Part shown: piece after piece, positions 7,889-16,931 of the stretch
How the letters are laid out: each line of letters opens with the position of its first letter
Numbering within the stretch: position 1 is the stretch's first letter
NCBI GenBank assembly: GCA_964527835.1
Contig: CAZGNV010000016.1
Coordinates: 1-64,000 of the forward strand
DNA: 64,000 nucleotides
Origin: JAFDCJ01 sp964527835
GTDB lineage: Bacteria; Desulfobacterota; Desulfobacteria; Desulfobacterales; JAFDCJ01
Direction: 5' to 3'
Notes under the pieces: model-generated
What the model was told of the DNA's origin: nothing
Database searches by the model: none
Seen by the model: only the letters and a program-made list of their open reading frames with translations
Position numbers and translations under genes: made by a program

Positions 7889-8080
7889 TTAGTGTTGCTG
7901 GACAACCCACAAAACCACCGGAAGGCTCAGGGCAGCAAGGATAATCAGCCCCGGCACCGTCAAATAGGGTTTATACCACGGCTGCCGGTTTATCTTTGCC
8001 TTGCGGACTTCGGCCAAAAACCAGTTGCCGGTCAAAATGGCGGCAATCAGAACGGCGGCAAATTTAAACAGTGTGATCAT
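7889..8080 (-). CDS. Small two-segment membrane protein, hypothetical
   Basis: From the internal ATG at 8080 the frame encodes 63 aa with two hydrophobic stretches: residues about 3-22 (ITLFKFAAVLIAAILTGNWF) and 44-60 (VPGLIILAALSLPVVLW). A short basic loop with KAKINRQPWYKPY separates them. The longer in-frame start at 8209 would add a polar N-terminus unlike a membrane protein, so 8080 is preferred. It is convergent with the 55-aa ORF at 7711. No family recognised. Confidence 0.45.
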   Translation of the reverse strand: MITLFKFAAVLIAAILTGNWFLAEVRKAKINRQPWYKPYLTVPGLIILAALSLPVVLWVVQQH

Positions 8081-8216
8081 GGATTTTTTTGTAGGCCTGC
8101 AGCTGACCTGCAAACTGCTGAGAAGTTCAGGTGATGCCCTTAATGCCGGCTGCGCAAGCCGTTGCACCTCCCAATTCGGGATGGCCGTCGACTGTTGCAG
8201 CCAGAGCAATTATCCA

Positions 8217-8244
8217 TTGAAATTTTTAATGATTGTTGTATAGT
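8217..8244 (+). promoter_or_regulatory. Possible sigma-70 promoter
   Basis: TTGAAA (8217-8222), a 16-base spacer and TATAGT (8239-8244) lie on the plus strand. No plus-strand gene follows until rpoH at 8695, and the tRNA downstream is on the other strand. The promoter could serve an unrecognised short RNA or be chance. Confidence 0.25.
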
Positions 8245-8373
8245 AAAAACGTTGTCAAAAATGCCTGCCGGCGCCGGGTGGGCACAGGCAGAATCAAAGT
8301 GCAAAGGACCCGGTTTAAATGCCGGCCGGTGCTGGATTCGCCGAAACCCGGCAGATCGCTTTTGCGGCATGCC

Positions 8374-8450
<77 letters not shown>

Positions 8451-8463
8451 ACATAAGCTTGCA

Positions 8464-8542
8464 CCCCAACTGATCGTAAAAAAAATTGAAATATGGGGCA
8501 CCCGCCAGTGGCGGATAAACCTCGACTTTCGATCAATTGGGG
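8464..8542. other. Imperfect inverted repeat upstream of tRNA-Arg
   Basis: CCCCAACTGATCG (8464-8476) and CGATCAATTGGGG (8530-8542) pair with one mismatch. A smaller hairpin CCGCCAGTGGCGG is nested between them. The rest of the gap up to 8694 holds nothing recognisable. Confidence 0.45.
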
Positions 8543-8694
8543 TTAGAGTATCAGGCGATTTCTAGCATATTTCGGCGCATGTGTCCATAATAAATTGGAG
8601 ACAATGCTGCAATGGCGGCGGCCGGCAGGGTGCCGGAGGTCAGAAAAAAACCGGGTGACGCCGACTTGATTGTCGCTAGATTGAAGTTGTTATC

Positions 8695-9675
8695 ATGAAA
8701 AAAAAGCACGCCAAAATGAAAAGGGCCCGCAAGAGACCGTCTCCGGAAAACACGGCGGGAAATAAAGATGCTCCCAAAACGTTTTCCGCTGAGACTTCGG
8801 AAAAATCTCTGGTCAAGTTCGACCCCCTGCAGCGCTATTTGTCGGAAATCAGCAACTATAAACTGCTGACCCGCGAGCAGGAAAGAGAGCTTGGCATCCT
8901 GGTCCAGGAATACGGTGACAAGGAGGCTGCCTATAAACTGGTGACCTCCAACCTGCGGCTGGTGGTCAAAATCGCCCTTGAATTTCAGCGGGTCTGGATG
9001 CAGAACCTGCTGGATCTGATCCAGGAAGGCAACATCGGCCTGATGCAGGCGGTAAAAAAGTTTGATCCCTATAAAAATGTCAAGTTTTCCTATTATGCTT
9101 CCTTCTGGATAAAAGCCTACATCCTGAAATTTATCATGGATAACTGGCGCCTGGTGAAAATCGGAACCACCCAGGGGCAGCGCAAACTGTTTTTCAAGCT
9201 TAAAAAAGAAAAACAGCGCCTGATTGATGCGGGGTTTGATCCCAAACCCAAATTGCTTTCAGAAAGGCTGGGCGTATCCGAAAAGGAAATTGTGGATATG
9301 GACCAACGCCTGGACGGCTGGGACGTGTCACTGGATGCTCCGCTGAAAGAGGATTCAGATACCGAGCGTATCGAATTTTTAAGCACGGCCACCGAGTCCA
9401 TAGAAGACCAGGTCTCCAGAAAGGAGATCGACGTTTTGCTGCACAACAAAATTGAAGAATTCAGAAAAAAGATGACACCGCGTGAAATTGAAATCTTTGA
9501 CCTGCGGATTTTTTCCGACAACCCCGCTACCCTGCAGGAAATCGGTGACCGCTATGGAATTTCGCGGGAACGGGTCCGACAGGTTGAAAAAAATATCATC
9601 AAGAAGATGCGAGAGTTCTTTAAAAAGGAAATACCTGATTTTGCCTCTTACACCGAAAACGGGATTACTGACTGA
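8695..9675 (+). CDS. rpoH: RNA polymerase sigma factor RpoH (sigma-32 type)
   Basis: The 326-aa sigma-70-family factor lacks region 1.1. It begins with a Lys/Arg-rich tail (residues 1-40), then region 1.2 (DPLQRYLSEIS), region 2 (RLVVKIALEF, DLIQEGNIGLMQAVKKFDP and a Trp-rich 2.3/2.4 segment), region 3 and region 4 with the helix-turn-helix (TLQEIGDRYGISRERVRQVE). Residues 162-169 (QRKLFFKL) match the RpoH box, which separates heat-shock sigma factors from other group-3 factors. It directs transcription of heat-shock genes. The basic N-terminal extension is longer than in enterobacterial RpoH. The TPR lipoprotein gene follows after 88 bases. Confidence 0.88.
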   Translation: MKKKHAKMKRARKRPSPENTAGNKDAPKTFSAETSEKSLVKFDPLQRYLSEISNYKLLTREQERELGILVQEYGDKEAAYKLVTSNLRLVVKIALEFQRVWMQNLLDLIQEGNIGLMQAVKKFDPYKNVKFSYYASFWIKAYILKFIMDNWRLVKIGTTQGQRKLFFKLKKEKQRLIDAGFDPKPKLLSERLGVSEKEIVDMDQRLDGWDVSLDAPLKEDSDTERIEFLSTATESIEDQVSRKEIDVLLHNKIEEFRKKMTPREIEIFDLRIFSDNPATLQEIGDRYGISRERVRQVEKNIIKKMREFFKKEIPDFASYTENGITD

Positions 9676-9763
9676 GCCCGGCAGCATCCTGCCCGCCGAA
9701 ACCGGAATTCAGTTTTCTGCCCAATCGGGATCATCCCCATTGCAAGCGTCTGGACACCCGTCG

Positions 9764-11476
9764 ATGAAAAAAAAAAATTGTCTGCCCTTACTTTTACTAC
9801 TACTGGTCTTGAGCGTTTTTGGATGTGCCTTTGAAAGCGGCCGGCGTCCACCAGAGCCGCCGCCTACCCGGGTGATATCGGGCCCGGGAAACCAGTATTA
9901 CTATTTTACCGCCGCTGAAATTCAACGGGCAAAGGGAAACCTGGACAAGGCCATTGTTTTGCTGCGCCGGGCCCTGGAGCTCGATCCGGACAGCCTCTAT
10001 CTGCAGCGTGAGCTGGCCACGATTTACCTGCAAAACAAGGAATACGAGCATGCCCTCGAGGTGCTGGAAAAACTGCTGGCCAAAAATCCTGATGATGTAA
10101 AATCGCTTATCATCTATGGCGGCATCCGGCAGGTGCGCAAGGAAAACCAGCAGGCCATTGCTGCCTATGAAAAAGTGCTCACCCTGGATCCCAAACAGGA
10201 AAAAGTCTATTCACTGCTGGGTGGGCTCTACCTGCAGGCCGGCGATTTCAAGCGGGCCCTGGAGGTCTTCACCCGCCAGGTGAAAGCGTTTCCTTCCTCG
10301 TACACGGGCCATTTCTTTCTGGGGAGAATCCATGCCCGGCAGGGCCGGGACAAGGAGGCTGAAGCCGAATTTCGCAAGGCCCTTGAGCTGGTTCCGGATC
10401 GACTGGAACCCAGGTTCCAGTTGATTGATCTGTATAAAGCCCGGGGCGCAACCGGGGATGTCATTCGGATGTATGAAGACATTTTAAGCAAGTATCCCGG
10501 CAACATCAGGGCGGCCATGGAACTCGGCCTTTATTATCACCGCCAGGGACGCAGGCAGCAGGCCCGGCAGCTGCTGACCCGGCTGGGCCAGCGCAGTCCC
10601 AGTGAATTTGAGGTTGTCGTCACCGCGATTCAACTTTACCTGGATCAAAAAAAATACGAAGACGCCCTGGTGGTCATCCGGGGATTGCTGAAAGGGGCGC
10701 CGGAAAATCCGGATCTTCACCACCTGGCTGGCATCGCCTATTACGGGCTCAAGGACAATGCCAGGGCTGTAGCATCTTTTAAAAAAGTGATCCCGCAGTC
10801 GCGCTTTTTCCAGGATGCCGTGGTGCACGTGGCCTATATCTACCAGGATGATGATAAAAATGACGAGGCCATCAAGTATCTGCAAACAGCCGTGGAGAAA
10901 GACCCGGACAATGCCGATTTTAAATTTTACCTGGGCACTTTCTACGAGGAAGTCGAAGATTACGAAAATGCCGAGCGCTACATCCAGGAAGCTATTTCCC
11001 TGGAACCGGACAATCCCCGGTATTATTTCCGCCTGGGGGTTGTTTATGACAAACAAAAAAACAAGGAAGCCTCCATGGCGGCCATGCGCAAGGTCATCGA
11101 GTTGGATCCCAGGCATGCCAATGCCCTGAATTATCTTGGCTATACCTATGCGGATCTGGGCACCAACCTGGATGAAGCCGAACGGCTGATCAGAGAAGCG
11201 CTCAAATATAAACCCAATGACGGTTACATCACGGACAGCCTGGGATGGGTTTTTTATAAAAAAGGGGATTTTAAAACCGCCTTGAAGTATCTGCACAAAG
11301 CAGTCGAGCTGGTACCGGATGACCCCACCATCCTAGAACATCTGGGAGACGCCTATCTGAAGTTGAATGATAAGTCTAATGCCCTGAAATACTATAGAAA
11401 ATCCCTGCAGGCCAAAGAAAACGGCAAAAAAGAACTGCAAGAAAAAATTCGCAGCCTGCAGCGCAACGGCACCTGA
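9764..11476 (+). CDS. Lipoprotein with tandem TPRs
   Basis: 570 aa. A lipoprotein signal peptide (MKKKNCLPLLLLLLVLSVFG, lipobox FGC, Cys21) is followed by at least a dozen tetratricopeptide repeats through the rest of the protein (for example LDKAIVLLRRALELDP and DEAERLIREALKYKPN). The start at 9764 is chosen because it places the signal peptide at the N-terminus; the frame is open much further upstream, over the end of rpoH. Such lipoproteins usually act as outer-membrane-anchored scaffolds. The LolB-like lipoprotein gene starts 39 bases downstream, probably in the same operon. No specific function can be read. Confidence 0.82.
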   Translation: MKKKNCLPLLLLLLVLSVFGCAFESGRRPPEPPPTRVISGPGNQYYYFTAAEIQRAKGNLDKAIVLLRRALELDPDSLYLQRELATIYLQNKEYEHALEVLEKLLAKNPDDVKSLIIYGGIRQVRKENQQAIAAYEKVLTLDPKQEKVYSLLGGLYLQAGDFKRALEVFTRQVKAFPSSYTGHFFLGRIHARQGRDKEAEAEFRKALELVPDRLEPRFQLIDLYKARGATGDVIRMYEDILSKYPGNIRAAMELGLYYHRQGRRQQARQLLTRLGQRSPSEFEVVVTAIQLYLDQKKYEDALVVIRGLLKGAPENPDLHHLAGIAYYGLKDNARAVASFKKVIPQSRFFQDAVVHVAYIYQDDDKNDEAIKYLQTAVEKDPDNADFKFYLGTFYEEVEDYENAERYIQEAISLEPDNPRYYFRLGVVYDKQKNKEASMAAMRKVIELDPRHANALNYLGYTYADLGTNLDEAERLIREALKYKPNDGYITDSLGWVFYKKGDFKTALKYLHKAVELVPDDPTILEHLGDAYLKLNDKSNALKYYRKSLQAKENGKKELQEKIRSLQRNGT

Positions 11477-11515
11477 CGCTCACGGGCGGCGCGGGAGCCC
11501 ACCCGGGCAGTCTGC

Positions 11516-12334
11516 ATGGCAGACAGCAAAAAAATGATCCGTAACAAAACCATGAAAAAGGGCCTGGCAGGTACGGCCCTTGTTTTAATGGCCGCCGTTT
11601 TAGTGGCCGGCTGTGCCGTTCTGGAACCCCGACCGACCGCCGAAGAAATCGAAGCCGCCGCCCGGGCCCGGGAGGTGCTGTTCCGGCTGGAAAATCAGAA
11701 CAATGGCCTTAAAAATTTCAAGGGGATCGGCAGGATCAGGATCCGACACCGGGGCCAGCTGGAACTCAATGAAAGACTGGCGTGGATCGGGTCGCGACCG
11801 GATCGCTTGAGCATCGTGGTGCTGGTTTCCGGTTTTGCGACCCTAAAAATTGCCACTGATGGGAAATGGTTCTACTACTATGAAGCCCGCAGCAATCCAC
11901 CGGTATACAAAAAATTCCGGGCCGGCAATGCCAGCCTGAAACGCCTCCTGGCCGTCGAGATCAAGGTCAGCGACATCCTGACATTGCTGGCCGGCCGGGT
12001 TCCCCTGCGGGATCATGACCAGGCGTTGCTGGCAGGAGACAGTTTCGCCGGGGAAGGGGTCCTGGTTTTAAAAAAAAGATGGGGGGGAACCGTTGAAAAG
12101 ATCTACCTGGATGAAGGGCAGTGGCGGGTGCGCCATGTGGAGTTTTTCAATGGTTCCGGAAAGCGGACCTATCGGGTGCGGTTTGAGGATATTTACGTGC
12201 ACAACGGCTATGAGCTGCCCGGACGGCTGGAAATTTCCAATGATGACGGCACCGAGGTTGCCCTTGAGATATTCCGTTTGCTGACGGATGTCGACGTTGC
12301 CGACGCCATGTTTATCATTGCGCCGCCCGACTGA
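11516..12334 (+). CDS. LolB/DUF4292-like outer-membrane lipoprotein
   Basis: 272 aa with a lipoprotein signal (MKKGLAGTALVLMAAVLVAG, Cys33 counting from this start). The mature domain resembles the LolB/DUF4292 beta-barrel-like lipid-binding fold: FKGIGRIRIRHRGQLELNER, then repeated amphipathic strands, ending ALEIFRLL. LolB-type proteins accept lipoproteins at the outer membrane, though many DUF4292 proteins have unknown roles. The real start may be the third Met (11552), which gives a tighter signal peptide. It lies between the TPR lipoprotein and cinA, all on the same strand with short gaps. Confidence 0.7.
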   Translation: MADSKKMIRNKTMKKGLAGTALVLMAAVLVAGCAVLEPRPTAEEIEAAARAREVLFRLENQNNGLKNFKGIGRIRIRHRGQLELNERLAWIGSRPDRLSIVVLVSGFATLKIATDGKWFYYYEARSNPPVYKKFRAGNASLKRLLAVEIKVSDILTLLAGRVPLRDHDQALLAGDSFAGEGVLVLKKRWGGTVEKIYLDEGQWRVRHVEFFNGSGKRTYRVRFEDIYVHNGYELPGRLEISNDDGTEVALEIFRLLTDVDVADAMFIIAPPD

Positions 12335-12347
12335 TGGAAATAAGGTT

Positions 12348-13607
12348 ATGATCGCAGAGATATTAGCCACCGGCGATGAAATCCGCTCAGGGGCCCTGGT
12401 GGACAGCAACTCGGCTTTTATCGCCCAGCTGCTGGAAGCCGCCGGAGTCGAAGTGGTGCACCACCATTGCGTGGGCGATGATCTGCAGCGGATGGTGCAA
12501 ATTCTGAAGGCCATCAGCCAGCGGTCCGATATTGCTGTTGTCACCGGCGGCCTTGGCCCCACCGGTGATGACCTGACTGCCGCTGCGGCGGCTGAAGCTG
12601 CCGGGGTGGCGCTTAAAACCGATTCCAGGGCCCTGGAATCGGTCGAAAAATTTTTCAGGGCTCGCAACCGACCGATCAGCGCTGCCAATAAAAAGCAGGC
12701 CCTGCTGCCCGAAGGCGCGGATTGCCTGGAAAACCCCATTGGCACCGCCCCGGGATTCAGCCTTAAAATCGGGCGCTGCCTGTTTTTTTTTCTGCCCGGG
12801 GTGCCGTTTGAAATGCGGCGCATGCTGACCGAATGCGTGATTCCGCGCATTGACCGGCTTTTGGGAGCCGGGCGCAGCGTGCGCCTGGTAAAGACCATTT
12901 CCACCTTCGGGCTGACAGAATCGGCCACCGGGGAAAACCTGGCGGAATTCAGCGAGCGGTTTCCACAGATGAAAATCGGTTTTCGCGCCAACTTTCCCAT
13001 CATCCAGGTGAAGCTGTATGCCGCCGGACAGAATGAAAAACAGCTGCGCGGCCAGCTCGAAGCAGGATCCGAGTGGGTCTGCGGCAGGCTCGGCCATCGG
13101 GTCATCTCCACCCGCGGAGACTCCCTGGAAAAAGTGGTGGGAGATCTGCTGCGCCGGCGCCAGGCCACTCTGGCCGTGGCGGAAAGCTGCACCGGCGGGC
13201 TGATTTCCAATCTGATCACCGATGTTTCCGGCAGCTCGGACTATTTTGTTTTTTCCGCCGTAACCTATTCCAACCAGTCAAAAATGAAGGTCCTGTCCGT
13301 GGCGCACGAAACCCTGGAAAACCATGGGGCGGTGTCCGAACAGACCGCCGCCGAAATGGCCCAGGGCGTCCGCCAGCTGTCAGGCGCCACCTACGGCATT
13401 GCCACCACCGGTATCGCCGGACCCACCGGGGCAACGGAAGACAAACCCGTCGGGACGGTCTGCATCGGCCTTGCCACGGCCGATGGCATCCAAACCCGCC
13501 GGTACCATTTTACTTACGGCAACCGGCGGATGAACAAACAGATCTTTGCCGCCGCGGCCCTGGACCTGCTGCGCAAAACGCTGCTGAATATCGAAGCCCG
13601 GCGCTGA
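12348..13607 (+). CDS. cinA: CinA family protein (NMN deamidase/ADP-ribose pyrophosphatase type)
   Basis: 419 aa with the full two-domain CinA architecture. The N-terminal MoCF-biosynthesis-like domain starts with MIAEILATGDEIRSG and has GGLGPTGDD. The C-terminal CinA/PncC domain has AESCTGGLISNLIT and the TGIAGPTGATEDKPVGTV segment. In characterised homologues these domains process ADP-ribose and deamidate nicotinamide mononucleotide in pyridine-nucleotide recycling. The ATG at 12348, just after the upstream gene's stop and preceded by AAGG, is preferred to the longer in-frame start. Convergent with the hydrolase gene. Confidence 0.88.
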   Translation: MIAEILATGDEIRSGALVDSNSAFIAQLLEAAGVEVVHHHCVGDDLQRMVQILKAISQRSDIAVVTGGLGPTGDDLTAAAAAEAAGVALKTDSRALESVEKFFRARNRPISAANKKQALLPEGADCLENPIGTAPGFSLKIGRCLFFFLPGVPFEMRRMLTECVIPRIDRLLGAGRSVRLVKTISTFGLTESATGENLAEFSERFPQMKIGFRANFPIIQVKLYAAGQNEKQLRGQLEAGSEWVCGRLGHRVISTRGDSLEKVVGDLLRRRQATLAVAESCTGGLISNLITDVSGSSDYFVFSAVTYSNQSKMKVLSVAHETLENHGAVSEQTAAEMAQGVRQLSGATYGIATTGIAGPTGATEDKPVGTVCIGLATADGIQTRRYHFTYGNRRMNKQIFAAAALDLLRKTLLNIEARR

Positions 13608-13635
13608 GAGCAACCGGGAGAGTGGATCACCAATG

Positions 13636-13666
13636 GTGGTCCCGTAAAAGTCGAATTTTCTCGCTT
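13636..13666 (-). repeat. Dispersed TTTTTACGGGACC-family repeat
   Basis: GGTCCCGTAAAAGTCGAATT and following bases form a diverged reverse-orientation copy, lying between the convergent cinA and hydrolase genes. A small palindrome GGATCACCAATGGTGGTCC overlaps it. Confidence 0.5.
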
Positions 13667-13703
13667 CGCAAGCCTTTGCGGGAGCGTCATCATTGGCCCC
13701 TGA

Positions 13704-14435
13704 TCATAGCAGCGCGGATTGAAACCACTGCAGGGCGGCCTCCATGAAGGCCTGCTGGTGACTGGCATCGCTCATGGGGTGATCGCCGCCCGGCTGGATG
13801 ACCAGTTTTTTGGGCTCCCCCGCCCGCCTGTAGATTTCCCTGGCGTGGGCCACCGGAACGACGTCGTCGGCCTGGCCATGGACGATGAGAATGTTTGCAA
13901 TTCCGGCCAGCCGGGGCGTGATGTCAAATTGTCGTTTCGCCGAATCCAGGAAAATTGCGCTGGGTTCACGGCGCAAGCCTTCCGGCGGCCGGTTTTTTTC
14001 GCCCAGGTCACTGCAAACCGGTGCGGCAAATGTCACCAGGGTGCGGATGTCAAGTTCGCCGGCGGCATTCAGGCACACAGCCCCTCCCATGCTGCTGCCA
14101 AACAGGCCGATGCACTGGCCCATATCGGCGCGTTCGCGGATGAATGCCGCCGCCGCGGCCAGATCCCGGCAGCGGGCTTCAAGGCTGGTGTCCCGCTCGA
14201 AATCGCCCTGGCTGTCACCGCAGCCGCGGTGGTCGAAGCGCAAATAGGCAATGCCCAGCTTGCAGCAGCCATCGGCCAGGGCGATCTGCTTGGGCGACCG
14301 GCGGCTGCTGTACAACCCGTGGCAGCCGATGACCACCGGCGGATGTTTGCGGGCCGGCAAGTGCAGGCTGCCCGCCAGACGCAGCCCGTCGGAATAGAAA
14401 TAGATCTCTTTGACAGTCGGTTTGATTTCAGCCAT
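13704..14435 (-). CDS. Alpha/beta hydrolase
   Basis: 243-aa serine hydrolase of the alpha/beta fold. The oxyanion-hole region is GCHGLYSSRRSP, the nucleophile elbow GLFGSSMGG (GxSxG), the acid Asp lies in HGQADDVVPV, and the catalytic His in GGDHPMSD. The N-terminus (YFYSDGLRLAGSLHLP) is typical of dienelactone-hydrolase/acylaminoacyl-peptidase-like esterases acting on small molecules. Substrate unknown. Transcribed divergently from rlmD, with a dispersed repeat in the gap. Confidence 0.8.
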   Translation of the reverse strand: MAEIKPTVKEIYFYSDGLRLAGSLHLPARKHPPVVIGCHGLYSSRRSPKQIALADGCCKLGIAYLRFDHRGCGDSQGDFERDTSLEARCRDLAAAAAFIRERADMGQCIGLFGSSMGGAVCLNAAGELDIRTLVTFAAPVCSDLGEKNRPPEGLRREPSAIFLDSAKRQFDITPRLAGIANILIVHGQADDVVPVAHAREIYRRAGEPKKLVIQPGGDHPMSDASHQQAFMEAALQWFQSALL

Positions 14436-14450
14436 GTTTTTTTCCGAAAA

Positions 14451-14491
14451 GGGTTGATGGCGCTCGAAAATGACTTTTTACGGCAAGGTCA
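14451..14491 (+). repeat. Dispersed TTTTTACGG-family repeat
   Basis: GGGTTGATGGCGCTCGAAAA followed by TGACTTTTTACGGCAAGGTCA differs at 4 of 41 positions from the copy at 22926-22966. It sits between the divergent hydrolase and rlmD genes. Confidence 0.7.
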
Positions 14492-14535
14492 AATTTTGGT
14501 CAACATGATTTTCAGCGTTCAACGGAACAACCATC

Positions 14536-15930
14536 ATGAAAATTAAAAAAGGCACAGTGCTGGAGGTTGAAATCACCGGTCTCGCTTTCGGCGGCCAGGG
14601 CCTGGCACGGGTGGACGGCCTGGCGGTTTTCGTTGACCAGGCCGTGCCGGGGGACCAGGTCACCGTTCGTGTTTTCAAGAAAAAAAAGAACTATGCCCAG
14701 GCCCGGACCGTCGAACTGCTGGCGGCCTCGCCGGAACGAATCGAGCCGCCCTGCATGTACAGCGGGGTGTGCGGCGGCTGCAAATGGCAGTTTTTGAAGT
14801 ACGACCGGCAGCTGGTTTACAAGCGCCAGCACGTGGTGGAGTCCCTGGAACACATCGGCGGGATCAGCGGGGTGCAGGTTCATGCAACCCTGCCGTCGCC
14901 GGCCGTCTTCGGCTATCGCAACAAGATGGAGTTTTCCTGCTCCGACCGGCGCTGGCTGCTGCCCGAAGAGATGGACAATCCCGACGTTGAAAGGGGTTTT
15001 GCCCTGGGGCTGCATGTGCCGGGGACCTATTACAAGGTCCTCGACACCCGGGCCTGTCTGCTGCAGCCGGACCTGGGCAACCGGCTGTTGCAGGAGGTGC
15101 GCGAATTTATCGGCGCCTCCGACCGGCCGGTTTATGGACTGCACAGCCACGAGGGGTTCTGGCGGTTCTTGATGCTGCGCCATTCCGTGGCCCGCGATCA
15201 ATGGATGGTCAACATCGTCACGGCTGAAGAGGACCTGAAAACCCTTGAGCCGCTGGTGCAGCTGCTGATGGCCCGTTATCCGCAGGTGGTGACGGTTGTC
15301 AACAATGTCACCGCCCGGCCCGCCGGCGTGGCCATTGGAGAATCCGAATATATCCTGGCCGGCGACGGAGTCATTGTGGAGGCCCTCGGCAGCTGTGAAT
15401 TCGAAATATCGCCCAATTCCTTTTTCCAGACCAACACACGGGCCGCCGCCGTGCTGTATAAAACCGTGGCTGAATACGCCGGCCTGGACGGTTCTCAAAC
15501 CGTGCTGGACCTGTACAGCGGAACCGGCACCATCCCGATTCTGCTGGCAGGCTTGTGCAAGCAGGTGATCGGCATCGAGATTGCCGCCAGCGCGGTGGCC
15601 GATGCCGTGAAAAACTGCCGCCGCAACCAGGTTTCCAACTGCCGCTTTATCCAGGGAGATCTTCGCACGTGCCTGGAACCGTTCGATCACCGTCCACAGG
15701 TGCTGATCATCGATCCGCCCCGCACGGGGATGCACCCGGACACCGTCAAGCAGGTGCTCAAGCTGGGTGCCGAGCGCCTGGTTTATGTTTCCTGCAACCC
15801 GGCCACCCTGGCCCGGGACCTGGACCTGATGCGCGAGCGTTACCGGCTGGTGGAAATTCAGCCGGTGGACATGTTTCCCCACACCCACCACATCGAAGCG
15901 GTTGCAAAATTAGAAAAGAGCGGGCTGTAA
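14536..15930 (+). CDS. rlmD: 23S rRNA (uracil-C5)-methyltransferase RlmD-like
   Basis: 464 aa. The N-terminal TRAM domain (KGTVLEVEITGLAFGGQGLA) is followed by the iron-sulphur cysteines in CMYSGVCGGCKWQ. The C-terminal SAM-dependent domain has LDLYSGTGTIPILLAG, DPPRTGMHPD and the catalytic Cys in YVSCNPATLARDL. This set defines the RumA/TrmA group of RNA m5U methyltransferases. RlmD versus a sibling such as RlmC is not decidable from sequence alone. The deacetylase-fold gene follows closely and may be cotranscribed. Confidence 0.87.
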   Translation: MKIKKGTVLEVEITGLAFGGQGLARVDGLAVFVDQAVPGDQVTVRVFKKKKNYAQARTVELLAASPERIEPPCMYSGVCGGCKWQFLKYDRQLVYKRQHVVESLEHIGGISGVQVHATLPSPAVFGYRNKMEFSCSDRRWLLPEEMDNPDVERGFALGLHVPGTYYKVLDTRACLLQPDLGNRLLQEVREFIGASDRPVYGLHSHEGFWRFLMLRHSVARDQWMVNIVTAEEDLKTLEPLVQLLMARYPQVVTVVNNVTARPAGVAIGESEYILAGDGVIVEALGSCEFEISPNSFFQTNTRAAAVLYKTVAEYAGLDGSQTVLDLYSGTGTIPILLAGLCKQVIGIEIAASAVADAVKNCRRNQVSNCRFIQGDLRTCLEPFDHRPQVLIIDPPRTGMHPDTVKQVLKLGAERLVYVSCNPATLARDLDLMRERYRLVEIQPVDMFPHTHHIEAVAKLEKSGL

Positions 15931-15989
15931 ATATTGATGAAACCGTAAAACAAGTCGCATTGAGGCTGCAGCAAATAAAGGAGCCAGGC

Positions 15990-16745
15990 ATGAAGGTTGT
16001 TTTTCATGAGGATTTCTACCAGGTGTACACTTCGGATCCGGCTGCGACCAGCGGCCGCCTGGAGGCCGTGGTGGAGATCATCGAACCCCAGGTGGAGTTC
16101 ATTGAAGCCGAGCCGGCCGCTGAAAGCGAAATCGAGGCCGTGCACACCCAAAGCCAGGTGGAATACGTGCGTCGCAGCGGCCTCTACGATATCGCTGCCC
16201 TGGCTGCCGGGGGCGCCGTTCAGGCGGCCGCCATCGGGTTAAAGGAACCGTGCTTTGCGCTGATCCGTCCTCCCGGCCACCACGCCTCAGCCGGTTCCTG
16301 CTGGGGTTTCTGCTACTTCAACAACATGGCCGTGGCCGTGGAGACCCTGAAAAGACAAGGTAAAATCGCATCGGCTTACGTGCTTGATATCGACCTGCAC
16401 TTCGGAGACGGCACCGTCAACATCCTGGGAGACAGGCCTTACGTCAACGTGCACAACGTACAGGCCGCCCGGCGCGAGGACTACCTGGAGGAAGTGGCCC
16501 GGGAGATGGCCAGCTGCCGGGCCGACATCATCGGAATTTCAGCCGGCTTCGACAATCACCGCCAGGACTGGGGGGGACTGCTGACCACTGCAGATTATCG
16601 CGATATCGGCCGGCTGGTGCGTGAGGCTGCCCGGCGGCAAAATGGCGGCTGCTTTGGCCTGCTGGAAGGCGGCTACAATCACCAGGTGCTGGGACACAAC
16701 GTGCTGGCCTTGATAGAAGGGCTGTCCGGGGTAATCCCGGCATAA
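15990..16745 (+). CDS. Histone-deacetylase-fold amidohydrolase
   Basis: 251 aa from an ATG preceded by AAGGAG. The zinc hydrolase signature is complete: paired His (H97, H98 in RPPGHHAS), zinc ligands D135 and H137 (DIDLHFGDG) and D188 (SAGFDNH), and the transition-state Tyr in LEGGYNHQ. Bacterial members deacetylate acetylpolyamines or other small amides. The protein is shorter than typical acetylpolyamine amidohydrolases (about 340 aa), so loops are missing rather than catalytic residues. It follows rlmD by about 60 bases and precedes the MarR-headed transporter operon. Confidence 0.83.
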   Translation: MKVVFHEDFYQVYTSDPAATSGRLEAVVEIIEPQVEFIEAEPAAESEIEAVHTQSQVEYVRRSGLYDIAALAAGGAVQAAAIGLKEPCFALIRPPGHHASAGSCWGFCYFNNMAVAVETLKRQGKIASAYVLDIDLHFGDGTVNILGDRPYVNVHNVQAARREDYLEEVAREMASCRADIIGISAGFDNHRQDWGGLLTTADYRDIGRLVREAARRQNGGCFGLLEGGYNHQVLGHNVLALIEGLSGVIPA

Positions 16746-16860
16746 TCCTAACCCAATTCGGTCAAAAACCCCCAGAAACACCTTCTCCCTGGCCACCCGG
16801 AAGGCCTATGCCAACAAAAACATTCAAATTTTGACCGTGTAAATCAATATAATTTAAACC

Positions 16861-16889
16861 TTGACTATTAATTCCTATAATTTTATAAA
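16861..16889 (+). promoter_or_regulatory. Promoter and possible MarR operator
   Basis: TTGACT (16861-16866), a 17-base spacer and TATAAA (16884-16889) precede the marR ATG by about 40 bases. Two related AT-rich units, starting TTGACC at 16831 and TTGACT at 16861, both contain TATAATTT and may be a repeated operator. Confidence 0.55.
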
Positions 16890-16931
16890 AAAGACCAGGA
16901 ATCTCCACCGCACGCGGAATGGACAAACAGC

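Noticed and set aside
14512..15891. 459-aa open frame antisense to rlmD
   Set aside because: It mirrors rlmD codon structure in high-GC sequence, has low-complexity His/Gly/Gln-rich composition, no family motif and no ribosome site; the sense strand has all RlmD motifs.
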